Numbered from the stretch's first letter, positions 25,729 to 34,306 are shown. The stretch is 64,000 nt of DNA from an uncultured Coriobacteriaceae bacterium (GCA_902798915.1 CADBYM010000006.1:1-64000), one strand, 5' to 3'. Numbers and translations are program-made. The notes: generated from the letters alone by a model not told the origin.

Positions 25729-27114
25729 CTAGCGCTCAAGGAACCACCGCCATGCAGGAACAACGTGCGCAGCCCCTTGCATCAGACCTACATCCTCGCT
25801 CTCGCGCAACGTGATTACCGTGCCCTTGTCCACGCCCGTCCTTCTCATGACAGCCTCGAGGGAGCCAAGCTCGCGTTTGCGGGTCTTCTCCGAGGCAAGC
25901 GAGAGCGAGACCTGGTAGAGGGCGTAGGGCGCAGGCTGCTCCATCCCTCCCGCGCACCCCTCCCCCACGAGGAAGTCCACCTTTTGTCTCCTAGGGCCGG
26001 GATCGGTGTAGGAAGAGATCACGTCCGTGCGCCTTCCCGCCATGCGGCGGCGCAGCTCGAGGTATACCGCCGTCTCGAGGCGAAGCCCCACGTCCTCTTG
26101 ACTCGCCCTTGAGACGGCGTATGCCAGACCCGGATCGACGGCGTAGGTCTTCGGCGGGTTCGTGCCCCCGGCCAACGGCTGCCGCGAGTGCTCCCATAGC
26201 TCGAAGTACAGGTAGGCCTGCCTGAAGAGCGCGCAGAGCTCCTGGGCGCGCTCCCACCCCAACCTATAGCCGGACGCCCTGAGCGTCTCGCAGATGCCGT
26301 TGACGGAGAGCTCGCGCGCGGTCGTCCGCAGGATGAGCAGGGCAACTTGGTTGGCGAGCGGGATGGAGGGTCGCGCTAGACGATCCGCGACGTCGCGCGC
26401 CACCACGTCGCGCACGTACCCCTGGAGAATTTCCACGCGCGCGGACGCACTGTCGCGCTGCACCGCCGGGAAGCCCCCGACGACGAGGTAGTCGTCGAAG
26501 AGGGACTCGAGCGCCGTTCGCTCGGACGGGGAGAACTCTCGGCCGGAATCGCCCGCGAAGCTGCGGTTGCGAAGAGAAGCGGGCACCCGGTCCTGGCGGA
26601 ACCGCACGAACTCCGCGAACGACAGCGGGAGCATCTCGTGGGCGTGCGACCTGCCCCTGAACGTCGTGGCAATCTCGTCGGATGACACCTTCGACGACGA
26701 TCCGGTGATCGTCAGGGTGACCTTCTCGGTCTCGGCCACCCGCCTGCACGTGCCCTGCCATCCCTCACAGTCCTGCACCTCATCGAGGAACAGGTAGGCA
26801 CCCTCCATGCGTGCGCTCGGGGCCTGTCTCCAGTACTCGTCGAGCACCTCGTCCATCACGCGACCCGTGAGCGGAAGCCTGTCATCGGAAAAATCGAAGT
26901 AGAGGATATGTTGTCGCGGGACGCCTTGCCCGACGAGCTTGCGCATCTGTTGAAAGAGATAGAACGTCTTTCCGCTTCGCCTCATACCGGTGACAATCTG
27001 CACGCGGTTGAAGCGGGCGGGCTCGGCGAGGGGTTCCATGATCTCGTCGCGCTCGTTGACCGGAGGCAGCTCCTCGGTAAGCCTCGCACGCACGAGTTCG
27101 GCAATAATGTCCAT
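25729..27114 (-). CDS. AAA_14/DUF4143 ATPase
   Basis: 461 residues. N-terminal P-loop ATPase: VTGMRRSGKTFYLFQQM (Walker A about residue 43) and AYLFLDEVQDCEGW (Walker B), followed by LTITGSSSKVSS sensor and LSFAEFVRF, then a DUF4143 C-terminal region with a PD-(D/E)xK-like KVDFLVGEG. This is a widespread family in bacteria and archaea without firm function, often variable between strains. Two ACTTCT-N11-AGAAGT operators lie immediately upstream. Its 3' end overlaps a scrap resembling the NRYTGDIGDF-family gene. Confidence 0.85.
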   Translation of the reverse strand: MDIIAELVRARLTEELPPVNERDEIMEPLAEPARFNRVQIVTGMRRSGKTFYLFQQMRKLVGQGVPRQHILYFDFSDDRLPLTGRVMDEVLDEYWRQAPSARMEGAYLFLDEVQDCEGWQGTCRRVAETEKVTLTITGSSSKVSSDEIATTFRGRSHAHEMLPLSFAEFVRFRQDRVPASLRNRSFAGDSGREFSPSERTALESLFDDYLVVGGFPAVQRDSASARVEILQGYVRDVVARDVADRLARPSIPLANQVALLILRTTARELSVNGICETLRASGYRLGWERAQELCALFRQAYLYFELWEHSRQPLAGGTNPPKTYAVDPGLAYAVSRASQEDVGLRLETAVYLELRRRMAGRRTDVISSYTDPGPRRQKVDFLVGEGCAGGMEQPAPYALYQVSLSLASEKTRKRELGSLEAVMRRTGVDKGTVITLRESEDVGLMQGAAHVVPAWRWFLER

Positions 27115-27122
27115 TACAGCTC

Positions 27123-27153
27123 CTATACTTCTCTTTCATAGGAAGAAGTATAG
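27123..27153. promoter_or_regulatory. Operator 1 upstream of DUF4143 gene
   Basis: Perfect 10-bp inverted repeat CTATACTTCT / AGAAGTATAG with an 11-bp spacer, starting 9 bases upstream of the gene's ATG. It would cover the ribosome site and likely the start of transcription. Confidence 0.55.
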
Positions 27154-27159
27154 ATGTTG

Positions 27160-27182
27160 ACTTCTTCTGTTACAAGAGAAGT
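27160..27182. promoter_or_regulatory. Operator 2 upstream of DUF4143 gene
   Basis: ACTTCT / AGAAGT with the same 11-bp spacer as operator 1. The two dyad centres are 33 bases apart, about three helical turns, so two dimers could bind the same face of the DNA. Confidence 0.5.
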
Positions 27183-27255
27183 AAGTGCTTCTCACCTATG
27201 AGGCCGTAGAGCACATCGCCTATGAACCTAATCGAGCAACCGAAGCCCGCTCCAG

Positions 27256-27328
27256 CTTCTCCCAGACCTCCTGTTTTTCTCCCAAAAAAGTGGTACATTT
27301 GGGAGAAACAGATGAATGCTGGGAGAAG
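27256..27328. promoter_or_regulatory. Concentric inverted-repeat operator of the fic gene
   Basis: Four TTCTCCCA/TGGGAGAA half-sites: inverted at 27257-27264 and 27277-27284, direct at 27300-27307 and 27320-27327. The inner pair (extended to 10 bp) and the outer pair (10 bp) share the same dyad axis at 27292 and neighbouring half-sites are 20 bases apart. The last half-site contains the GGGAG ribosome site of the fic gene, so binding would block translation initiation or the promoter. Confidence 0.6.
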
Positions 27329-27333
27329 TACGT

Positions 27334-28401
27334 ATGCGAGCTTTTGATTACAGCTCATTGAGAGACCGCACGTGGAGCAACGAGATTGTGTCCCATGTTG
27401 CCCAAATACACGAGTTCAAGGGCAAGCAGGAGCATTATTTCGCGGCTAAGCCCACAGCCCTTCGCCGCCTTGTCGAAATCGCACGGATTCAAAGCACGGA
27501 GGGATCGAACAGCATCGAGGGAATCAGGACCACGGGCCCCAGGCTTCGAAAGCTCATCACCGACAAAACCACGCCCAGGAATCGGGATGAGGAAGAGATA
27601 CTGGGTTACCGAAACGTCCTCGACCTTATCCACGAGAGCTACGAATACATTCCCGTACGACCAAGCTATGTTTTGCAGCTTCATCGCGATTTGCTACGCT
27701 ACACGAGTTATTCCTATGGAGGCAGCTTCAAGTCCACACCAAACGAGATAGGTACGGTACTTGCAGACGGCGGGACTAGCACAGTGTTTACACCACTTGA
27801 ACCACGCGAGGTTCCGGAAGCCATCGAACAGCTCTGCAACGCATATAACAGCGCAATTGCCGAGAACGAGGTTGACCCGCTTATCCTTATTCCGTGCTTT
27901 GTACTCGACTTTCTGTGCATCCACCCCTTCAAGGATGGCAACGGACGCATGAGTCGGCTGCTCACGCTGTTGCTGCTATACCGTGCCGGATACCACATAG
28001 GCCGATATATAAGCATCGAGAAGGCAATTGCCGACACGAAGGACTCTTACTATCATGCGCTCGCTGCTGCAGATGTCGGATGGCATACCAGCGAGAATGA
28101 CCCAAAACCATTCATTCAATATATGCTTTCTATTATTCTATCTTGCTATCGCGATCTCGAGTCTCGGATAAGAACGGTCGAAGATGCGGGCGTCCGAAGC
28201 ACAGCATACGACATCGTGAGGCGCTACTCCTTGGAGAAGGTGGGAACGTTCACGAAGAGAGACGCGCTTGAGGGCTGTCCGAACCTAGGGAGCTCGTCAG
28301 TCGAGTCGGCGTTAAAGAAGCTCGTGGATGACGGGACCCTCACGAGGCTTGGGGCGGGAAGAAGGACCCGATATGTGAGAAGAGACTCTTTTGAGCGCTA
28401 A
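27334..28401 (+). CDS. Fic-family enzyme with winged-helix C-terminus
   Basis: 355 residues from ATG 27334, placed by GGGAG eight bases upstream. Fic motif HPFKDGNGRMSR starts at residue 197, complete with catalytic His and phosphate-binding Arg. The N-terminal helix carries SNSIEG near residue 60, the (S/T)xxxE(G/N) auto-inhibitory motif, so this is a class II Fic protein. The C-terminus looks like a winged helix (KRDALEGCPNLGSSSVESALKK), which may bind the operator upstream. Fic enzymes usually transfer AMP from ATP to Ser/Thr/Tyr hydroxyls. Likely autoregulated. Confidence 0.9.
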   Translation: MRAFDYSSLRDRTWSNEIVSHVAQIHEFKGKQEHYFAAKPTALRRLVEIARIQSTEGSNSIEGIRTTGPRLRKLITDKTTPRNRDEEEILGYRNVLDLIHESYEYIPVRPSYVLQLHRDLLRYTSYSYGGSFKSTPNEIGTVLADGGTSTVFTPLEPREVPEAIEQLCNAYNSAIAENEVDPLILIPCFVLDFLCIHPFKDGNGRMSRLLTLLLLYRAGYHIGRYISIEKAIADTKDSYYHALAAADVGWHTSENDPKPFIQYMLSIILSCYRDLESRIRTVEDAGVRSTAYDIVRRYSLEKVGTFTKRDALEGCPNLGSSSVESALKKLVDDGTLTRLGAGRRTRYVRRDSFER

Positions 28402-28460
28402 GCAGGGTGTGGCAAAACCTCGAAGGAGCTCAAGGCATTTCGACCGGACAAGGGGCAGCC

Positions 28461-29099
28461 ATGTCAACGCATACTGATCAAGCGAACGAGAGCCTGCGCG
28501 ATGGCATCATCTTCATGGTGTCTCTTGTTCTCGGAATCGCCCTCACCTGCTTCCTCTTCACACAGGCCTTCCACTTCCTCAAGGACTCTGAGTGGAGGAC
28601 TGCCGCGGACGACGAGCTTGAGCGTGTGACACACATCGACCAGACGGACCCCGCCACGCTGACCCCACATCAGGGGCTTCCCTACCTCATCGCCGACGAC
28701 AACCTTTGCCGCATCGAGATAACTGGCGTGGTGTACATGGTCGACGAGGAGGACTACCACGGTTACGGGCACACCCTCTCGCAGGGTGGATACAAGTTCG
28801 AGCTCACTATCGAGAACAAGTCGCAGCACCTCACCATCGGCGCGGGCATCTGGGAGGAGCCGTGGGTGGCAGCGGGCGAGGACAGCCACGGTGAATACTT
28901 CGAGAGCATGCCCGTCTCGTACCATGGCTTCATGGACAAGATCGATCCCGGCGAGACCGCGAGCGGGAGCTTTGCCCTGTTCAGCCGAGAGCACAACTTC
29001 CTGTATTCGGTGAGTGCGCTCTATGGGACATTCGAGATCTGCGACGAGCACAACAAGACCATTGCCACCTACCCGTTCTCGTATGTAGAGGAGCAATGA
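28461..29099 (+). CDS. Membrane-anchored protein with a shared extracytoplasmic domain
   Basis: 212 residues from ATG 28461. One transmembrane segment near residues 18-38 (FMVSLVLGIALTCFLFTQAF), then an extracytoplasmic domain starting QGLPYLIADDNLCRIEITG and ending TYPFSYVEEQ. The same pattern (GLPYVVMDDELCTIIFTG ... TYPFSWKAEE) recurs in the lipoprotein at 29832-31637, so the two share a ~130-residue domain with two conserved cysteines. Function unknown. Confidence 0.65.
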   Translation: MSTHTDQANESLRDGIIFMVSLVLGIALTCFLFTQAFHFLKDSEWRTAADDELERVTHIDQTDPATLTPHQGLPYLIADDNLCRIEITGVVYMVDEEDYHGYGHTLSQGGYKFELTIENKSQHLTIGAGIWEEPWVAAGEDSHGEYFESMPVSYHGFMDKIDPGETASGSFALFSREHNFLYSVSALYGTFEICDEHNKTIATYPFSYVEEQ

Positions 29100-29140
29100 G
29101 ACACACTGACGGGCAGCATCCTCGGGAACCAGAGGCCGGC

Positions 29141-29773
29141 TCACGCACCCACGAGCCGTCCCAACAGCCGCAAGGCCAGCGCGATGCCCCAGGTCGAAAG
29201 CAGCATCGCCGCCAACACGGCCGGCACGGCTTTCACACCCCAGCGCAGGAAGCCATAGAAGTCGTACTCCACGTCGCCTTCCCTTGCGCCATGCAGGAAG
29301 ATGCGGCCAAGATAGAACACCCCATAGAGCGCCGTCGGCGCCATTGCCCAGAGCGTCAGACGCAGCGGTACCTCACCCACCGGCAAAAGGAGGCAGCAAT
29401 CCGCAGCGGCAAGCAAAGGCACGACGAGGTGCAGCCAGAAGTTGCCCCCGCGATACAGGCTCTTCCAGCCATACATGGGCACAAGAAGAAGCGCCGTCAC
29501 CAGGAACGTGAGCATGACTGCCGTCGCAGCAACGAGCTTGAGGGTAACGAGCCACAGCGGAAGCTGCAGACCACTCCCCCCGCAAACAACCAGATAGATG
29601 ACAGACACCACGCCGCAAAAGAGGTTGGAGAGCACCGTGAAGTACTTGAGGCTCTCAATGCCTTTGTGCGAAAGATCCCCCGAGTCGGTTGCCCCCACCA
29701 GAATCCACAGCCACGCAAAGGCCGCGAGCGGCGGAACGAGCGCGTTGATTACGATGCTTGCCAAGGGAACCAT
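29141..29773 (-). CDS. Six-helix integral membrane protein (Pr6Pr-like)
   Basis: 210 residues, with about six hydrophobic helices. The first loop KYFTVLSNLFCG and the WLHLVVPLLAAADCC helix resemble Pr6Pr/FAR-17a-like membrane proteins, whose biochemical role in bacteria is unknown. It lies between the two genes that share the extracytoplasmic domain. Confidence 0.65.
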   Translation of the reverse strand: MVPLASIVINALVPPLAAFAWLWILVGATDSGDLSHKGIESLKYFTVLSNLFCGVVSVIYLVVCGGSGLQLPLWLVTLKLVAATAVMLTFLVTALLLVPMYGWKSLYRGGNFWLHLVVPLLAAADCCLLLPVGEVPLRLTLWAMAPTALYGVFYLGRIFLHGAREGDVEYDFYGFLRWGVKAVPAVLAAMLLSTWGIALALRLLGRLVGA

Positions 29774-29831
29774 GCGCGAGTCTCACCCTTCCACTCTGGC
29801 TTCAATCCCACTCTGGTTTCAATCCCCTGCA

Positions 29832-31637
29832 TTATGGCAGCTCAATCTTCCCCGACGCAATCTCCTTGCCGTCCGCGTCCTTGACGATAAGCGTGCCCTC
29901 GACGGTTTCCAGCGGTGCGTTTCCCAGTGCGCCGGGATTCTTTGCCTTGAGCAGCAAGACGTGACACAGGCCATTCTGGTTATCGAACGGCATGCCGGCG
30001 CCAACAACCTCCATGTCGACCCCGTTGACCCTAAAGTCGTCCTTCGAGTCAAACGAGATGCTTCCCTCTCCCTTGTACCAGCTGTCGTAGCCTATGCCCA
30101 CGATGTCATCACTCGTGCCACGAACGTCCGTCACGGTGAGCGAGTAGACACCCTCCTCGTCGATGGCCTTCTTTTTCTTCTTTTGGTCGATCGACATCCG
30201 ACCTTCGCCGCTCTCCTCTGCCTTCCACGAGAAGGGATAGGTCCCCAAGTCCTCGTACGGCCAATTGGTCGCGTCAGCCACGGAAATGGTGCAGGTAAGC
30301 TCCTCGAGCTCGCCCTTAACGAGCGATACGACGTGTTCGCCGTCCATGCCAAAGAACAAGCCCCAGGCAGTTGCCTGCTCGCCCGGATCCGCAGAGACCC
30401 AGGCACCCGAGAAGTCCTCGACGTCGATCCCGTTTGCGCGGGCATCCTCCGCCTCCATCCGTAGCCTCTTGTCGGACGTCTTGTTGAGCAGCGCGAACTC
30501 AGCGACGGGGTGTTCGCCTCCCATGTGGTACCCCGTAAAGATGATGGTGCACAACTCGTCGTCCATGACCACGTAGGGCAGCCCCACGTGTGGCTCCACG
30601 GTAGAGAAGTCGATGCTTGCCTTTTTGGTCGCCTCGGTGTCCTTGGCGTCCTTGGCGTCCTTGGCCTCTTTGGCGTCCGTGGCGTCCTTGGCCTCTTTGG
30701 CGTCCGTGGCGTCCTTTGCCGCATCGCTCTTTGCGCCTTCGTCCTCCTTGGCGTCCGCGGCGTCCTTCTTGGCAACCTCGTCCTCAGCATCCTCCTTCGC
30801 CTCGGCGGCCTCCTGCGTCGAGAGCCCCAGCTGCTCTCCCGCAGCCTCGAGGTAGGCGAGCAGCGCCTGCGCGTCTTTGTCGTCACTGAGCTCGCCGCTA
30901 TCCATCATCTCGCTGAGTTCCTTATGGAGCGCCTCATACGCCTCGCGGTTCTGCTTGTCGCTGCCCTTGCCATGCGCGGCCTTCCACAGCTCGGTCTCGA
31001 TGCGATCCCAGATGCGGTTGTACGCCAGTTGGTGTTCGTGCTTGTCGGCAACCTCGGAGCCACCCTCCGCTTCGCTGACGACATCAGCGGCGACCTCCAG
31101 CGCATCGTCAGTCGTGAAGCCGCTGGCTACGGCCGCCGTCTGCACGTTGAGGGGGATTCCGTCGTCCGTGGGAAAGAGCGACAGGCCGCAGAGGGCCTGC
31201 ACGAGCGCTTCCTCGTTCTTCTCCTGCTGCAGCAGCGCGAGCGTAAGGTTCACATTGGCGCCGTAATGCTGGGGATATGCCTTGAGGATCTTCTCGTATC
31301 CCTTTTGCGCCTGACGGTAGTCACCTCTTTTATACTGTGCGTTGGCTTCCTCGAAGTCCTCGGCAAACTCCACAGTGAGCTCTGCTTCCTCCTTATCCTC
31401 GAAGCGAACAGCGCGAGACGCCTCGGCATTCTCGAGCGCCTTCTCTTTGTATGGCACCATCTCGCTGATGTCGCGCGCCTCGCGCCCCTCGAAGAGACCC
31501 TCTTGCGTTTCCGCAACCTCCTGAGCGGCGGGCTCCTCCGCGGCGACGTCCTCCTGCTTGCCGCCGCATCCAGACAGCACCAAGCCTGGCAACACGAACA
31601 AAGAGACGATGATGATTCTTGCGAGCAACGTCTTCAT
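29832..31637 (-). CDS. TPR-type lipoprotein with low-complexity linker
   Basis: 601 residues. Signal peptide with lipobox LVLSGC; the mature Cys is at about residue 24. Then an acidic region, a tetratricopeptide-like stretch (AQYKRGDYRQAQKGYEKIL and NLTLALLQQEKNEEALVQAL), a low-complexity Ala-Lys-Asp linker of repeated DAKEAKDAT units (about residues 285-340), the GLPYVVMDDELC domain shared with the gene at 28461-29099, and a C-terminal beta-rich domain. Lipid-anchored on the outer face of the membrane. Function unknown. Confidence 0.7.
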   Translation of the reverse strand: MKTLLARIIIVSLFVLPGLVLSGCGGKQEDVAAEEPAAQEVAETQEGLFEGREARDISEMVPYKEKALENAEASRAVRFEDKEEAELTVEFAEDFEEANAQYKRGDYRQAQKGYEKILKAYPQHYGANVNLTLALLQQEKNEEALVQALCGLSLFPTDDGIPLNVQTAAVASGFTTDDALEVAADVVSEAEGGSEVADKHEHQLAYNRIWDRIETELWKAAHGKGSDKQNREAYEALHKELSEMMDSGELSDDKDAQALLAYLEAAGEQLGLSTQEAAEAKEDAEDEVAKKDAADAKEDEGAKSDAAKDATDAKEAKDATDAKEAKDAKDAKDTEATKKASIDFSTVEPHVGLPYVVMDDELCTIIFTGYHMGGEHPVAEFALLNKTSDKRLRMEAEDARANGIDVEDFSGAWVSADPGEQATAWGLFFGMDGEHVVSLVKGELEELTCTISVADATNWPYEDLGTYPFSWKAEESGEGRMSIDQKKKKKAIDEEGVYSLTVTDVRGTSDDIVGIGYDSWYKGEGSISFDSKDDFRVNGVDMEVVGAGMPFDNQNGLCHVLLLKAKNPGALGNAPLETVEGTLIVKDADGKEIASGKIELP

Positions 31638-31747
31638 GCTCTTCTCCTCACTCGCTCACCTGCGCGCACCTTGGGTAAAGCACCCTTTTGGCAAACGCCC
31701 TTCCCTCTGGGCGCAGTCGCCTCATTATGCTTTCTGCGCATTAGTAT

Positions 31748-31774
31748 ACCTGCTATCGCGTCGCGATAGCAGGT
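31748..31774. promoter_or_regulatory. 27-bp perfect palindrome
   Basis: Two 13-base arms, ACCTGCTATCGCG and its exact complement, around a single T at 31761. No T-run on either side, so an operator is more likely than a terminator. It lies 110 bases upstream of the lipoprotein and 60 bases beyond the end of the MerR-type gene. Confidence 0.5.
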
Positions 31775-31832
31775 CCAGTCATGCCATTCCCGGCTGTAGA
31801 AAAGTAAGCAGAAGGCAAGGCTACCACGACAG

Positions 31833-32564
31833 CTAAGACAGCAGAGCCTCAATGGCGTGCGCAGCGAATTCAGCCGCCCCTTCGCCTGCGGCAGCGTTGA
31901 TGTTGCTTGTGAATTCCCCACCGCTGCCGTAGGCCCGGCCGAGCTGCGCGAATACCTCGTCGGAACACGTGTAGTAATGCTCGGAGATAAACGCCTGGAC
32001 CGCTCGCGCCTGAGCTTGTGCGTCGGCACTCGCCGGATCCATTCCCTCCGCCGCCATCGTGCCGAACGGCTTGAAGAGGCCGAGCAGCTCATCTCCCAAT
32101 GCCTTGTTGTCCGCGTGCGTGCGACCGGCACTCTTCACCTCGTACTCCTCCCACTCGGGGGTTCGGCCCCATGACTCCTTGGCGCGCCTTGTGTAGTCGT
32201 CAATCTTGCTCGTGTCGAACGCCGAGAAACCCATCGTCGTCGCTCCCTTCTCCTTGATGTCCCGTGCGAGCGTTATGAGGCCCTCGATGTGCTCGCGCCT
32301 AAGCTCGAGCAGCTCAATCTGCTGGTCGAGCACACGCGTCCGGTCAAAGGCGGGGTCATCGATGATGCGGCGTATGTCCTTGAGCGGGAACTCGAGCTCA
32401 CGAAACAGTAGGATTTGCTGCAAGCGAGCCAGGTCCTCGTCGCCATACAATCGGTATCCCGCATCGGTGCGCATGGCCGGACGCAGCAGCCCGATCTTGT
32501 CGTAGTAGCGAAGCGTCCGCACGCTTACACTGGCGAGTTCGCTCACCTCGTGGACCGTCAGCAC
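31833..32564 (-). CDS. MerR-family regulator with TipAS domain
   Basis: 243 residues, GTG start with GAAAGGAG upstream. N-terminal MerR helix-turn-helix (VHEVSELASVSVRTLRYYD) and dimerisation helix; the C-terminal half (GLFKPFGTMAAEG ... AFISEHYYTCSDEVFAQL) matches the TipAS antibiotic-recognition domain. TipA-type proteins bind thiopeptides or related drugs and activate their own promoter, which fits the 19-bp-spacer promoter just upstream. Confidence 0.9.
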   Translation of the reverse strand: MLTVHEVSELASVSVRTLRYYDKIGLLRPAMRTDAGYRLYGDEDLARLQQILLFRELEFPLKDIRRIIDDPAFDRTRVLDQQIELLELRREHIEGLITLARDIKEKGATTMGFSAFDTSKIDDYTRRAKESWGRTPEWEEYEVKSAGRTHADNKALGDELLGLFKPFGTMAAEGMDPASADAQAQARAVQAFISEHYYTCSDEVFAQLGRAYGSGGEFTSNINAAAGEGAAEFAAHAIEALLS

Positions 32565-32689
32565 CTCAGCTCCTTTCCGTCAACCAGCACGCCTTCCCGT
32601 CGACCGGCCGAAAACCCCAGGTTCTCCTGCCAGCGAGCAAATCCCGCATCGACCCTTCGCACATGGCTGCCCCATGGTCCTGCGTACCT

Positions 32690-32720
32690 ACCATAAACCA
32701 TGACGTAACGTCAGGGTCAA
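32690..32720 (-). promoter_or_regulatory. MerR-type promoter with 19-bp spacer
   Basis: On the minus strand TTGACC and TATGGT are separated by 19 bases, and the spacer contains the dyad TGACGTTACGTCA. A 19-bp spacer with an internal dyad is the hallmark of promoters twisted open by MerR-family activators. It points at the TipAS-type regulator, 126 bases downstream, so autoregulation is likely. Confidence 0.7.
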
Positions 32721-32810
32721 GCATAGCTTGGACGTTTTGTCCCGATTGACCCCAAGCAGCATTGCGCACTCGAGCCTCAGTCCCACCACTCCGACCCAAT
32801 CGCTTGAGTC

Positions 32811-33006
32811 GGTACCATTTGGTCGGCGAAAAATGCATGTTTTTCGTCAGTGTAGGTAGTTTTTCTGTATCCATATTTACGGGGTCTGATTTGCACCCTT
32901 CCTACCTGCGCAAACGTGGGTCTTTTATTCATGCTATGGGAGAACCTGCCTCCAAAACTACCTAAACCGTAGAAAAACCTGCACATCTCACGCGGCAAAT
33001 GGTACC
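32811..33006. repeat. 196-bp inverted-repeat element (MITE-like)
   Basis: The ends are a perfect 11-bp inverted repeat (GGTACCATTTG / CAAATGGTACC). The arms remain alignable for about 54 bases, sharing GCA-(T/G)-GTTTTTC and TAGGTAGTTTT blocks. The ~85-base centre holds no convincing gene. No target-site duplication is obvious. Together with the MerR promoter and 33007-33074 this fills the gap between the regulator and the DUF362 gene. Confidence 0.5.
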
Positions 33007-33074
33007 ACCTCGGTTCGCTTCCCCGTCGTGCGTGGTTACGACCACCTCCATGACCTGCGGAACGCAGTCTCAGG

Positions 33075-34133
33075 CTACAAAAGATGCGCGGCAATGGCTT
33101 CCGCCGTGGGCGGGCACCCAGGCACGCATTCGGCGGCACCCGAACAGCAGCGCCCAATGCCCAGACCATCGAGTTCCTTGCCCTGCCATCCCTGACCTAT
33201 ATATATGTCTCGGCCATCGCGTCCCGTCTCATACAACGCACGCACGAGGCTGGCAAAGCAAGCCGAGCATGCCTGGTCCGCATGCACGCCGCGCGTGAGG
33301 CGCGCCACCGTGCCCTTCGGTCGCACATAGCGTGCTGCCGCAGTCGGTTCGTTGAGCATGACGAGGTCGGACTCGTCCCACGCAGCTGCTCCCCCGCCGA
33401 AACGCTCCGCCAACTCGATGTAGGGCACGTCTTCGGAATCGAGGCCCATGAGGGCGCGTCCATAAGCATCCGCCTGCACTGCGTCGGTGCATAGGTACAT
33501 GCGATTCGTCGGCACGGGCGTTCCGCCCTCCTCGAAGCACAGGTCACCACAGATGCTGTCCACGACGACAAGTCCGGGACGCAGTGCCGCCCCGAGCGCG
33601 GCGATGGGTCTCGTCAGGCCGAGCGTGTGGAACCGCCGCTTCTCGCGATCAGGGATGCAGCCCTTGAGGTTCTTGAGGGCACAGGTCATCCTCGTTTGGC
33701 AGTGACCCTTGAGCACCGGCAGGTCCACGAGCAGCCCGGCATTCAGCGCGCGCTCGCACACGTCGATGGGTCCGATGGCGGTCTGCACGGCACGCGTCTT
33801 GTCGCGCTTGAGGTCAAAGAAGGGCACGTCGTATCGGCTGCACACCTGCTCATAGCCCGCGCGGCGCATGGCACGCATGGTGTTGTCGCCCACCCAGCTG
33901 CTCTCGATGACGCTCATGTCGCGCACGCCATGCTCGAAGAAGTACTCGATGCACCCGCTCAGCACACCTGGATGGGTGACGGCACCATCGCTCGCGACGG
34001 CCGAGAGCACAAGATTGGGCTTGAGGGCGACCGAGCCACCCGCGGGCACCAGCTCATGCGCCTGCGCCGCCTCCAGAAGGCGCATCGTCATCACATGTGC
34101 GTCATCGCCGTATATCTGCCATATGGAACCCAT
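33075..34133 (-). CDS. DUF362-family protein
   Basis: 352 residues. Matches DUF362: KPNLVLSAVASDGAVTHPGVL, SSWVGDNTMRAMRRAGYE, PVLKGHCQTRMTCALKNLKGC and LVVVDSICGD. The C-terminal region is Cys-rich (DQACSACFASL and RCCSGAAECVPGCPP), which in relatives can be an iron-sulfur-type segment. DUF362 proteins are uncharacterised; some are fused to ferredoxin domains. Divergent from the patatin gene. Confidence 0.85.
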   Translation of the reverse strand: MGSIWQIYGDDAHVMTMRLLEAAQAHELVPAGGSVALKPNLVLSAVASDGAVTHPGVLSGCIEYFFEHGVRDMSVIESSWVGDNTMRAMRRAGYEQVCSRYDVPFFDLKRDKTRAVQTAIGPIDVCERALNAGLLVDLPVLKGHCQTRMTCALKNLKGCIPDREKRRFHTLGLTRPIAALGAALRPGLVVVDSICGDLCFEEGGTPVPTNRMYLCTDAVQADAYGRALMGLDSEDVPYIELAERFGGGAAAWDESDLVMLNEPTAAARYVRPKGTVARLTRGVHADQACSACFASLVRALYETGRDGRDIYIGQGWQGKELDGLGIGRCCSGAAECVPGCPPTAEAIAAHLL

Positions 34134-34306
34134 CGCTTCCCCCTTACCAAGACTGTGTCTACATCATACGCGGTACGGACTCTCATCGGAACCTGCCATG
34201 CGCGTGGCTTCGCATCTGATGAGAATTCGACGCAATTCGCAAGAGCGGCATTCCATGCGACACCCTCAGCTATCATGCCGTAGGACGTCAAGCTCAGGAG
34301 GAGACC

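Noticed and set aside
30510-31769. 419-codon plus-strand frame opposite the lipoprotein
   Set aside because: It is the antisense of a GC-rich, low-complexity gene that has a signal peptide and a lipobox; codon pattern supports the minus strand only.
32777-33169. 130-codon minus-strand frame across the inverted-repeat element
   Set aside because: Translates the repeat arms and shows no protein-like pattern or ribosome site.
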